This document shows, one piece after another, positions 53,254 through 61,759 of a DNA stretch of 64,000 bases (position 1 is its first letter; each line of letters opens with the position of its first letter). The notes beneath the pieces are model-generated. The model was not told the origin of the DNA, ran no database searches, and worked only from the letters and a program-made list of their open reading frames with translations. The DNA is from Candidatus Tepidiaquacellales bacterium UBA2330 (GTDB taxonomy: Bacteria; Bacteroidota; Ignavibacteria; Tepidaquicellales; Tepidaquicellaceae), in contig DDUU01000026.1 of the NCBI GenBank assembly GCA_002344965.1, forward strand, positions 4,682-68,681, read 5' to 3'. Made by a program: the position numbers and the translations under genes.

Positions 53254-53581
53254 CATCTTTCCAAAACGTTTAGTATTAAAATTAAAGTTGTATCGCTTTT
53301 ATAGTACTTTCTTTTGACAGATCAAAAGAAAAAGTACCAAAGAAAAATCTCCGCTAATGAAAAATTGCCGGAATTCCTTTTCCCTTCGGAACGTCTTCGG
53401 CTCACAATTGCTGTAAAATTTCCAACTCAAAATTTGCTTCGCAAAATTCTCAAACAAGGAAATTTTATTGACGCAATTGCTCATGAATTCTTTAGGCAAT
53501 TTTTCAAAGGCGGGTCTTCTATATAGATTGATATAAAACTGTAAAGTAATATAAGTTTAACGAAAATTATCTTATTTAAAA
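53254..53581. repeat. Dispersed repeat, copy 1 (328 bp)
   Basis: Nearly identical in length and sequence to 56206-56533. It starts with TATCGCTTTTATAGTACTTTC near its left end, followed by an imperfect palindrome (TTCTTTTGA-CAGA-TCAAAAGAA), then CTCCGCTAATGAAAAATTG and, further on, CAACTCAAAATTTGCTTCGC and GCGGGTCTTCT. Short frames on both strands are by-products. It fills the 535-nt gap between menA and the cytochrome gene. Confidence 0.85.
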
Positions 53582-53636
53582 TCGTTTTAGACAGGTGTGG
53601 ATTTAATATTTAAAAAAATTATTTAAGATCAAATAA

Positions 53637-53669
53637 TAAAAAACCGGATGACTTTTACGCCATCCGGTA
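53637..53669 (-). terminator. Terminator after the multihaem cytochrome gene
   Basis: ACCGGATG / CATCCGGT (53643-53650 and 53661-53668), with a T-run in the minus direction at 53638-53643, 32 nt past the stop. Confidence 0.85.
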
Positions 53670-53700
53670 TACGGGAGAAATCAGAGTTACATCTGGCTGC

Positions 53701-55788
53701 TTACTTGATCAGCATCATTTTCTTAGTATTGACATAGGAGTCCGAAATAATTCTGTAGAAATAAACTCCTGATGAAACCTGCTGTCCTGTGTTGTTAACT
53801 GAATTCCAGTCAACGGTATATTTTCCCGCGAACATAGTTTCACCGTTTACAAGAGTGCGGATTTCTTTACCGGTAATGTCATATATCTTTAAAGTTACAG
53901 CGCCGGTTTTTGGAATTGAGAAATCTATTTTAGTAGAAGGATTAAACGGGTTTGGATAGTTCTGAGATAACTCATAAACTTCCGGAACTTCCGTACCTGC
54001 CTGCTGAATACCGACAGTGTAATTTCTCGATGTCAGCAATACCTGAACAGCAAAGAACGGATTATGATAACCTTTACTTCCGTCGTTTGTTATCAGTTGA
54101 TAATTCCAGTATGCTTTTCTCAAATTCAGATTTGAAGAATCCTGCGCTATCAATTGCCATGCTACGGAATCAACTCCTGCAGGCGGCAGTGATATTCTCA
54201 GATTTGTAAGACAGCCTTCCACTTCAGCTTCCCAGCTTTCGACTGAACCATTTCCGTCAAAGTCAGAAGGAGCGATAAAATCCTCAAATGAATTCACGCC
54301 TGCGTGACATGAAACGCATCCGGCTGTATGATCATAATTTGATGTTGCATCGTGAAGAGTCATTGTATGTCCGCCGACTTTATCTCTTGTAACCGTGCCT
54401 GTATCGGTAATAGCAGCCATGTGACAAGTCGCGCATGTATTTTCAATATTCTTATGAGAGCCGGTGATATAAGGGAATCCGAAAGTAGCGGCATTAGTAC
54501 CAAAGAGAACGTCTGTCTGCGGGCTTCCGTGCGTTCCCCATGTAGAAGTCAGCGATCCGCCTGCTGTTACATAAACCTGATTATTTCTTCTGGACTGGTG
54601 GCATGTCATACAGACTTTACCTGTTCCGGCTCCTGCGTATGAAGTGCCGTTTGCGATCGTATCAGAACCGGCTGAAAGACTTCGCAGTGAGTATTGATTA
54701 CTGTTGCCGTGAGGGTCGTGGCATGTCTGACAGGCTATAGCTTCCTGATCGGCTGTAGTTAGATTCAAAGTTCCCAGCCGTTTTTTTGTAAAGTCAACAT
54801 AGGACTCTCCGTCGTGACATCTGTTACAGTCATTGAGACCGTTTCTGCTGGCTGCGGCTACAACTCTTCCTTCAAATACCGGATCCGAGTGCAGAGAATT
54901 TTCCCACTGCTGATAGATGCTGTGTCTCCAGGGTTCGCCGTGACAGTTACCGCAATTGTCTGCTTTAAAATTAATCTGAATCCTTGCGGTATCACCTCCG
55001 TTGGATGCGTGCGAGAGACCTGCACCATGACAGCTTTCGCAACCGACGCTTGCAAATGCAACGAGTTCTGAGAAGTTTGTTTTAATACTGTCCCATTTTC
55101 CCGGTGCAGGAGGACCCTGCCAAGTCCATCCGATTCTTCTTGCGACATCATCAAAACCGTTATTGTCATTTACGAGATTGTGATCATAACCTGTCGTATG
55201 ACATTTCATACAATTTGTATTATAACCTGCAGATCCGCTGTCGATCTGCTGTCTGAAAATATTGGCATGTCCGCTGACTTTCCATCTGTTAAAAATATCA
55301 GCGAAATCCGGATTACCGGAGTGGCATACCATACAGTTCGGATATAGAGCGGGTACATTCTCAAAATTTCCCGTGCCGACAAATTTTGTTGAAAATATTT
55401 TTATGGTAGTATCGTGTGTACCTGAGGACGTAGTAATGCTTGCCCTGATCTCAAATGTTCCGATAGAATCAGCTCTGAATTTATACCATGAGAGACTCGG
55501 TACAGCTACCAGCGTTGCATTTGATCCCACCGGTCTAGATACGAAAGTCCAGGTTTCGTTTGTTATAGCAGTGTTATCTCCGAAATTCATCGCGGACAGA
55601 TATACATACTGACCTCTTCCGACTGCTACTAAACCTGATGCAACGCAAGAATCAGGCACAAGGTCAGGTATAGTTTTTATCATTTCAGGATTAGTAGCGT
55701 GATTGAATATCTTGGTACGGGGAGCTGAATAAGCCTGCCCGAAAGCAAGAGCAAGTATAATTATTGTATTTAGTATTAAAGTTTTCAT
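53701..55788 (-). CDS. Nine-haem c-type cytochrome with T9SS sorting domain
   Basis: A 695-residue secreted protein. A signal peptide (to YSA, about 21) is followed by an Ig/PKD-like region (about 60-145). Nine CxxCH haem motifs then follow in order: CMVCH, CMKCH, CESCH, CGNCH, CNRCH, CQTCH, CMTCH, CATCH, CVSCH (about 155-505). A spacer with a helical segment precedes the T9SS type A domain (SQNYPNPFNPSTKIDF, IYDITGKEI, KKMMLIK). It should sit on or outside the outer membrane and move electrons to an external acceptor or partner enzyme; the acceptor is unknown. It stands alone, with its own terminator. Confidence 0.93.
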   Translation of the reverse strand: MKTLILNTIIILALAFGQAYSAPRTKIFNHATNPEMIKTIPDLVPDSCVASGLVAVGRGQYVYLSAMNFGDNTAITNETWTFVSRPVGSNATLVAVPSLSWYKFRADSIGTFEIRASITTSSGTHDTTIKIFSTKFVGTGNFENVPALYPNCMVCHSGNPDFADIFNRWKVSGHANIFRQQIDSGSAGYNTNCMKCHTTGYDHNLVNDNNGFDDVARRIGWTWQGPPAPGKWDSIKTNFSELVAFASVGCESCHGAGLSHASNGGDTARIQINFKADNCGNCHGEPWRHSIYQQWENSLHSDPVFEGRVVAAASRNGLNDCNRCHDGESYVDFTKKRLGTLNLTTADQEAIACQTCHDPHGNSNQYSLRSLSAGSDTIANGTSYAGAGTGKVCMTCHQSRRNNQVYVTAGGSLTSTWGTHGSPQTDVLFGTNAATFGFPYITGSHKNIENTCATCHMAAITDTGTVTRDKVGGHTMTLHDATSNYDHTAGCVSCHAGVNSFEDFIAPSDFDGNGSVESWEAEVEGCLTNLRISLPPAGVDSVAWQLIAQDSSNLNLRKAYWNYQLITNDGSKGYHNPFFAVQVLLTSRNYTVGIQQAGTEVPEVYELSQNYPNPFNPSTKIDFSIPKTGAVTLKIYDITGKEIRTLVNGETMFAGKYTVDWNSVNNTGQQVSSGVYFYRIISDSYVNTKKMMLIK

Positions 55789-56027
55789 AGTTCTTAAATT
55801 AGAATTAACAGTTCACCTTTTAATTCTGAATTTATGCAAGTTCCGTTCCACGTAATTGTGCAAAAATAAATCTAAAATCAGATTTATAGGATACTTTTTG
55901 TGGAAAAACTGGACAAACGGATTGTGGAAAATGGAAAGGAGTTAGGTTAATGCAGACAATGGTAATTTTAATAATAATCATTTAGAACAGAAAATGATTT
56001 ATTACTTTACAGAATGTATTTAAAACA

Positions 56028-56055
56028 AAAAAGCCCTTTATGTCAAAGGGCTTTG
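56028..56055 (-). terminator. Terminator after tRNA-Phe
   Basis: AAAGCCCTTT / AAAGGGCTTT (56030-56039 and 56045-56054), followed on the minus strand by a T-run. It begins right after the tRNA 3' end. Confidence 0.8.
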
Positions 56056-56128
56056 TGGACAGGGCCGGAATCGAACCGGCGACACACGGCTTTTCAGGCC
56101 GTTGCTCTACCGACTGAGCTACCTGTCC
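56056..56128 (-). tRNA. tRNA-Phe (GAA)
   Basis: 73 nt on the minus strand. A seven-pair acceptor stem GGACAGG / CCTGTCC, D-arm GCTC...GAGC, anticodon stem ACGGC / GCCGT with loop CTGAAAA (anticodon GAA), and T-arm GCCGG-TTCGATT-CCGGC. The discriminator is A. CCA is not encoded. Confidence 0.96.
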
Positions 56129-56143
56129 TGAATTTCGAATGTC

Positions 56144-56172
56144 AAATTACACTTTTTAATTTTCAGTATCAA
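56144..56172 (-). promoter_or_regulatory. Possible promoter of tRNA-Phe
   Basis: Minus-strand TTGATA (56172-56167), a 17-nt spacer and TAATTT (56149-56144), 15 nt before the mature tRNA. Confidence 0.35.
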
Positions 56173-56205
56173 TCTAAATTTATCAGTAAGAATTTGAAAA
56201 TCCCG

Positions 56206-56533
56206 CATCTGTCCAAAGCATTTAGTTTTAAAATTAAAGTTGTATCGCTTTTATAGTACTTTCTTTTGACAGATCAACAAAAAAGTACAAAAGAATAATC
56301 TCCGCTAATGAAAAATTGCCGGAATTCATTTTCCCTTCGGGACGTCTTCGGCTCACAATTGCTTTAAAATTTCCAACTCAAAATTTGCTTCGCAAATTTC
56401 TCAAACATGGAAATTTTATTGACGCAATGGCTCATGAATTCTTTCGGCAATTTTTTAAAGGCGGGTCTTCTAAACAGATTGGTATAAATTTGTAAAAATA
56501 ATAAAGATTTGGCGAAAATTTTCTTATTTAAAA
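56206..56533. repeat. Dispersed repeat, copy 2 (328 bp)
   Basis: Matches 53254-53581 over its whole length with scattered substitutions and small indels, starting CATCTGTCCAAAGC and ending CTTATTTAAA. It lies between tRNA-Phe and psuK. A third shorter copy is at 58686-58872. Confidence 0.85.
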
Positions 56534-56712
56534 ATATTTTGGATACCATTGTGAAAATCCAATTTTTCAGATTGAATAGATTATGATTTCTCTTTATCAG
56601 TTTCAGCTTTTTTATGTTTTACAAACCCTTCACCTCTCCTTACTTACTGCATTTAAATAAATAAAAATTTATTTTACAGCCGGATTATTTTTTTTAAAAT
56701 GAAATTTAACCT

Positions 56713-57681
56713 GTGAAATATGTCAGCGTTTTAGGCGGCGTGAATGTTGATATTAAAGGCATATCATCTGATGAGAAAGCCGGCGGGGATTCTCATCCCG
56801 GAAAAGTTTTTTTTTCTGCAGGCGGCGTTGCGAGGAATATGGCTGAGAATATTTCGCGTCTTGAAATGCCGGTACGTCTTTTCGGTATTACAGGTAAAGA
56901 TGTTTTCGGTGATTATATTTACCGCGACTGCATTGCTAAAGAGATCAGCACGGAATTTCTGATGCAGTCTGCTGATGTCCGTACTTCTGTTTACGTTACT
57001 ATTTCAAATAAAACAGGCGGCGCTTTCTTTGCAGTAAATGATATGAAAAGCGCTGAGGAATTTCTGAATGCCGATCTCATTAAAAATAATCAGGAATCGC
57101 TTAAGCAAAGCTCGGTGATAGTGTCCGATACAAATTTAAAAACAGAAGCGCTGAATGAAGCAGTTAAGCTTGCAGTTGAAAACGGAATACCGGTTTTTAT
57201 TGACGCGGTCTCTTCTGAAAAAGCTCTGAGAGTAAAAGAAATATCCGGCGCAGTTGATTTCCTTTCAGTCAACAAAGCAGAGTTTGCAGAACTTTTTAAA
57301 AATTGTAATTTTGATTCAGATGAACAAATATTGAAATCGATTAACGGCGGCGCATTTGAAAAATTTAAATATGTTATTCTGAAAATGGATAAAGACGGCG
57401 TAAAAATAATCTGTTCGGAAGAAAAGATCATACACAGTTTTAAAGCGATTCAGACAGAAATAAAAGAGATCAGCGGTGCTGGCGATGCTTTTAATGCAGG
57501 GTTTATATTTTCTGTAATGAATGATGAAAGCGGCATGTATGATATCACAAAAGCAGGCAGGATGGGTCTGTGCGCTGCAGGCTTTGCGCTGAGGTCTTAT
57601 GATTCCGTTTCAAATGAAATAAATAAGAAAAGTCTCACTGAATTTTACAATCAAAAATTAAACAGCGATGAGTTTATCTGA
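56713..57681 (+). CDS. psuK: Pseudouridine kinase (PfkB family)
   Basis: A 322-residue sugar kinase starting at GTG. PfkB motifs: N-terminal GGVNVDIKG and ARNMAENISRL, and the C-terminal catalytic GAGDAFNAGFIF (catalytic Asp). It phosphorylates pseudouridine to pseudouridine 5'-phosphate. The function is assigned from the fold and from psuG, whose start it overlaps by 14 nt. Confidence 0.9.
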   Translation: MKYVSVLGGVNVDIKGISSDEKAGGDSHPGKVFFSAGGVARNMAENISRLEMPVRLFGITGKDVFGDYIYRDCIAKEISTEFLMQSADVRTSVYVTISNKTGGAFFAVNDMKSAEEFLNADLIKNNQESLKQSSVIVSDTNLKTEALNEAVKLAVENGIPVFIDAVSSEKALRVKEISGAVDFLSVNKAEFAELFKNCNFDSDEQILKSINGGAFEKFKYVILKMDKDGVKIICSEEKIIHSFKAIQTEIKEISGAGDAFNAGFIFSVMNDESGMYDITKAGRMGLCAAGFALRSYDSVSNEINKKSLTEFYNQKLNSDEFI

Positions 57682-58594
57682 GTATCTGATATTTCCGGAT
57701 GAAGTAAAGTCTGCTCTCGAAAGAAATGAGCCGGTCGTTGCGCTTGAGTCAACTATTATATCACACGGTATGCCGTATCCGAAAAATCTGGAAACTGCTC
57801 TTGAAGTCGAAAAGACTGTCAGGGATTACGGCGCAGTGCCGGCGACTATTGCAGTCATTAACGGAAAAATAAAAGCGGGACTTTCCGTAGAAGATCTTGA
57901 AATACTTTCCAAAGGTAAAGATTCAGGAACGGAAATTTTAAAAGCGTCGAGAAGAGATATTCCTTATATTATATCCCGGAAGCTGAATGCGGCTACTACG
58001 GTTTCGGCGACTATGATATTCGCGGAAATGGCGCGGCTAAAAATTTTTGCAACAGGCGGGATCGGAGGCGTTCACAGGAATGCCGACAAAACTTTTGATA
58101 TTTCAGCAGATCTTACCGAACTTGCGCAGACGGAAGTTGCAGTTGTCTCGGCCGGCGTGAAATCTATTCTTGATTTAGGTCTGACGCTTGAATATCTCGA
58201 AACTCTGGGCGTGCCTGTGATCGGTTACGGGACGGATGAGTTCCCTGCGTTTTATACAAGAGTATCGGGATATAAAGTGAATTACAGACTTGATACTCCT
58301 GAAGAAATTGCTGCAATGATTAATGTAAAAAAAGAAATGGGACTTAAAGGAGGGATGATAATTGCAAATCCCGTCCCGGAAGAATATTCAATGAATAAAG
58401 AAGTAATTGACAAAGCGATTGAGGAAGCGTTAACAAAAGCTGATAAAGACGGCATTAAAGGAAAAGACATTACTCCATTCCTTCTTGCTGAAATTCAAAA
58501 AATCACGGACGGAAAAAGTCTTGATACTAATATAAAGCTTGTAATAAATAATGCAAAACTTGCTGCGGAGATAGCGGTTAAATTGTGCAGGTAG
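57668..58594 (+). CDS. psuG: Pseudouridine-5'-phosphate glycosidase
   Basis: A 308-residue enzyme of the IndA/PsuG family, normal length. Conserved stretches are VVALESTIISHGMPYPKN, the ATTVSATMIFAEMARLKIFATGGIGGVHR catalytic region, TEVAVVSAGVKSILDLGLTLEYLET and GMIIANPVPEE. It splits pseudouridine phosphate into uracil and ribose 5-phosphate. Overlap with psuK shows a two-gene operon. Confidence 0.94.
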   Translation: MSLSEYLIFPDEVKSALERNEPVVALESTIISHGMPYPKNLETALEVEKTVRDYGAVPATIAVINGKIKAGLSVEDLEILSKGKDSGTEILKASRRDIPYIISRKLNAATTVSATMIFAEMARLKIFATGGIGGVHRNADKTFDISADLTELAQTEVAVVSAGVKSILDLGLTLEYLETLGVPVIGYGTDEFPAFYTRVSGYKVNYRLDTPEEIAAMINVKKEMGLKGGMIIANPVPEEYSMNKEVIDKAIEEALTKADKDGIKGKDITPFLLAEIQKITDGKSLDTNIKLVINNAKLAAEIAVKLCR

Positions 58595-58685
58595 ATTTTA
58601 TTATTGTTATTTATTCTAAAATAAAATGCGGGAGAAACATCAGTTTACAGCATCAGGCATTTAAAAAAAGTTAAACTGACATTTA

Positions 58686-58872
58686 CGTTCTTTCTTTTGA
58701 GAGATAAATAGAATGAACCAAAGAAAAATCTCCGATATTGAAAAACTACCGGTATTCATATCACAATTGCTATAAATTTCCAACTCAAAATTTGCTGCGC
58801 AAATTTTTCAGAAATGGAAATTTTATTAACGCAATTGCTTATGAATTCTTTCGGCAATTTTTCAAAGGCGGT
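58686..58872. repeat. Dispersed repeat, copy 3 (shorter)
   Basis: Shares CAAAGAAAAATCTCCG, CAACTCAAAATTTGC, GGAAATTTTATT and TCGGCAATTTTTCAAAGGCGG with the other two copies, in the same order, but lacks the TTTTCCCTTCGGGACGTC segment and both ends. The rest of the 521-nt gap 58595-59115 shows no gene. Confidence 0.75.
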
Positions 58873-59115
58873 CATAAAAGTAATTTTAAAAGATGTCAAA
58901 TTTTAATAAAATTAAATGTTGTTTGTTTCAAAATATTCCGGGTAATTAAATGAATAAGAAAAAGAGACATTATGGAATAGTATTTATATTCCTTCATGAA
59001 TGCATTGAAGATTTTTTCGCAACTAATAACAATTTCAGAGCGTATGAAACTCATTTTTATTTTCCCATTTAAATTATATTAATCAAAATTTTTATCTGAA
59101 TACTGTTTACACTTC

Positions 59116-61455
59116 ATGAAATTATTAATACGAATTTTAATCCCTGTCTTATTGCTGATCTGTAATGCATTACCTGCAAATGCGCAGATACAGGTGTCCG
59201 ATACAGCAACAGCTCAGGATACCGCTGCAGTTGAATTCACTCCTAATTTCACTCCTGAATTAACAGTTACAAGAATTTCAAAAGATAAAATAAATATTGA
59301 CGGAAAGCTCGATGAAGCTGAATGGCAAACAGCCGGCATTGCTGAAAATTTTACTGAAATAGCTCCCGGCGATAATGTAAAACCGGAAGTGAATACAAAA
59401 GCATACGTTATGTATGATGATGATTACATTTATTTCGGATTTGAATGTTATGACGACATGAAAAATATCAGAGCTTCAATGACAGACAGGGATAATATGT
59501 ATCAGGATGATTGGGTCGGTCCGTTTATAGATACGTATGGAAATCTTAAAGAAGCGTTTGAATTTTATGTTAATCCTTACGGAATTCAGGGAGACCTATA
59601 CTGGACGCCGAATAATGAAAGTGCCAGCAGGGATTTTATATACTCCGCTGAAACAAAGATCCTTTCCGATAAGTGGGTTGCTGAAATGAAGATACCTTTT
59701 AAGTCGCTGAGATTTCCGGATAAGAAAGTGCAGGAATGGAGAGTTCATCTGCTGCGTAACAGGCCGAGGAATTTAAGGCAGAGAATATACTGGGCTTCTG
59801 TTTCGAGAGATGATCCGAATTTTGTAGGACAGTCGGGAAAGTTTAAAGGTATGGAAAATATTAAAGGCGGAAATAATCTTGAGCTGCTGCCGTATGTTTC
59901 CGGTTCCGAAAGCGCTGTGCTGAAAGATCCTGTGACTCTTGATTCCGAACTGGAATACCAGAACCCAAAAGCTGATTTTGGATTTGACATTAAGTACGGA
60001 CTGACTTCAGATCTTTCGCTGAACGGCACTTACAATCCCGACTTCAGTCAGGTGGAAGCTGACGCTCCGCAGATAGATGTTAACAATCCCTTTGCATTAT
60101 TTTATGAGGAGAAAAGACCTTTCTTTCTGGACGGTGAAAGTTCGTTCCGTTCACAGCTGAATTATGTTTATACCCGATCGATAAACAATCCGGTCTTTGC
60201 CGCAAAGATCACCGGCAGCGCGGGTAAAAAACTTAACATAGGATTTATGTCAGCTTATGATGAGAATACTCCTTTTGTAATTCCGCTCGAAGACAGAAGT
60301 TACGTACTGCAGAGCAATAAAAGTTCATTTGTAAATATACTAAGACTCAAGTATGACCTTGGCGGCGAGAATTATATTGGCGGACTTTTTACTGACAGGG
60401 AATACAGTCCGGATTCCGGATTCACGACTAAGTTTACCGGATACAACAGAACGATCGGCGCGGATTTTTCATTTAATTTTTCGAAGAATTATTATATAAA
60501 CGGACAGGTAACGGGAATTACTGAAAGGGAAATTTCCGATTCAGCGTTCTTTGACCGTAAGGATAAATTCGGAACTGATAAGAAAAATGATGCTGCATTC
60601 AACGGGGAAAGTTTCAGCGGGCTAAGTGCTTTTCTTGCATTTGAAAGAGAATCTGAAAATTACGGATTCTTCAGCGAGTATATTTTTGAAAGTCCGAATT
60701 CCAGAAGAGGAGCCGGATATCTTTCCCGAAATAATTATCATCTCGGATATACATATCAGTATTACAATTTTTACCCCGAGACAAAACTGCTGAGACGCAT
60801 TACGCCGGACGCTGATATTGAAATCCGTTTTAATACGGACGGAATTAATAAAAAGCAGTATTTACAGACCGGTATTACTTTTGAATTTCAAAACGGCACG
60901 AGAGTCTGGGGAAATTATAAATGGGTAAACAATGAAACTTATCTTAACACGCGACTTAAGGATGTAACGGGATGGAATATTAACGCAGAGAATTTCGCCT
61001 TGAGACAGATAGGAGGAGGATTCAGTTATTCACGCTCAAGAGATGTGATAAGATTTGAAAGCGTACCGTCAGTAGGTGAGGGTCAGGGATTCAGTATTTG
61101 GAGCACAGTTAGACCGGTCGACAGAATTGTAAGCGTATTCAGATATGATTATTCCGAGCTCGCCAGATCATACGGAGGAGAAATGCTTTACGCCGGCTGG
61201 GTATTTACAAATACGACTTCGTATCAGTTCAACAGAAATCTGTTCATCCGTTTAGTAACGCAGTATGATTCATTCAACGATTCATTCGGATGCGATCCTC
61301 TGATAAGTTATAAATGGAATCCGTTCACGGCGCTGTATCTCGGCACTAATCACAGATTCGAGCAGATAGAAGATTCACAGATTACAAATCAGACTACTCT
61401 TAAAGAAAGTCAGAGGCAGATATTTATAAAGTTTCAGTATCTTTGGCAGATGTAA
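59116..61455 (+). CDS. CBM9/DUF5916 outer-membrane protein
   Basis: A 779-residue protein with signal peptide (about 1-24, ANAQ). Residues about 50-235 match the carbohydrate-binding family 9-type domain (INIDGKLDEAEWQTAG, YVMYDDDYIYFGFECYD, WVAEMKIPFKSLRFP). Residues about 260-779 are DUF5916, a beta-barrel with SLNGTYNPDFSQVEADAPQ and FYEEKRPFFLDGESSF. It ends in a terminal aromatic strand (FIKFQYLWQM). It probably sits in the outer membrane; binding of sugars is inferred. Confidence 0.88.
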   Translation: MKLLIRILIPVLLLICNALPANAQIQVSDTATAQDTAAVEFTPNFTPELTVTRISKDKINIDGKLDEAEWQTAGIAENFTEIAPGDNVKPEVNTKAYVMYDDDYIYFGFECYDDMKNIRASMTDRDNMYQDDWVGPFIDTYGNLKEAFEFYVNPYGIQGDLYWTPNNESASRDFIYSAETKILSDKWVAEMKIPFKSLRFPDKKVQEWRVHLLRNRPRNLRQRIYWASVSRDDPNFVGQSGKFKGMENIKGGNNLELLPYVSGSESAVLKDPVTLDSELEYQNPKADFGFDIKYGLTSDLSLNGTYNPDFSQVEADAPQIDVNNPFALFYEEKRPFFLDGESSFRSQLNYVYTRSINNPVFAAKITGSAGKKLNIGFMSAYDENTPFVIPLEDRSYVLQSNKSSFVNILRLKYDLGGENYIGGLFTDREYSPDSGFTTKFTGYNRTIGADFSFNFSKNYYINGQVTGITEREISDSAFFDRKDKFGTDKKNDAAFNGESFSGLSAFLAFERESENYGFFSEYIFESPNSRRGAGYLSRNNYHLGYTYQYYNFYPETKLLRRITPDADIEIRFNTDGINKKQYLQTGITFEFQNGTRVWGNYKWVNNETYLNTRLKDVTGWNINAENFALRQIGGGFSYSRSRDVIRFESVPSVGEGQGFSIWSTVRPVDRIVSVFRYDYSELARSYGGEMLYAGWVFTNTTSYQFNRNLFIRLVTQYDSFNDSFGCDPLISYKWNPFTALYLGTNHRFEQIEDSQITNQTTLKESQRQIFIKFQYLWQM

Positions 61456-61512
61456 TTTAACAGTTAATAGTTAGTATAAAAATATTTTTATTACCAGAAT
61501 AATTAATTATAA

Positions 61513-61549
61513 AGAAACCATTTTGAAAATGTTCAGAATGGTTTTTATT
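61513..61549 (+). terminator. Rho-independent terminator
   Basis: AAACCATT / AATGGTTT arms (61515-61522 and 61537-61544) with inner TGAA/TTCA pairs and a T-run. The remainder of the 304-nt gap 61456-61759 is AT-rich with no gene. Confidence 0.75.
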
Positions 61550-61759
61550 TTGACTTATTTAAAAGATACTATTAACTGTTTAATTTCATGCAGTACGATT
61601 TATTGTAAAATTTAAACTCTGCTTTTTTTTTGTTATCTTTTCAAATAAATAATATTTAAGAAATATTATTCCAAAGTAATATCTGTTACTGCATTCAATT
61701 TTTATTCTTATCCGTAAAAATTTTTACGGCATTCATTTTACAATATTTTAAATTAATCA

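Noticed and set aside
53299..53526. Short frames on both strands in the dispersed repeats (also 56364-56549 and 58738-58953)
   Set aside because: They exist only because of the repeated DNA, overlap on opposite strands, and start at different places in each copy.
56014..56256. 80-residue frame across the tRNA-Phe
   Set aside because: It runs through the tRNA and its terminator on the opposite strand.
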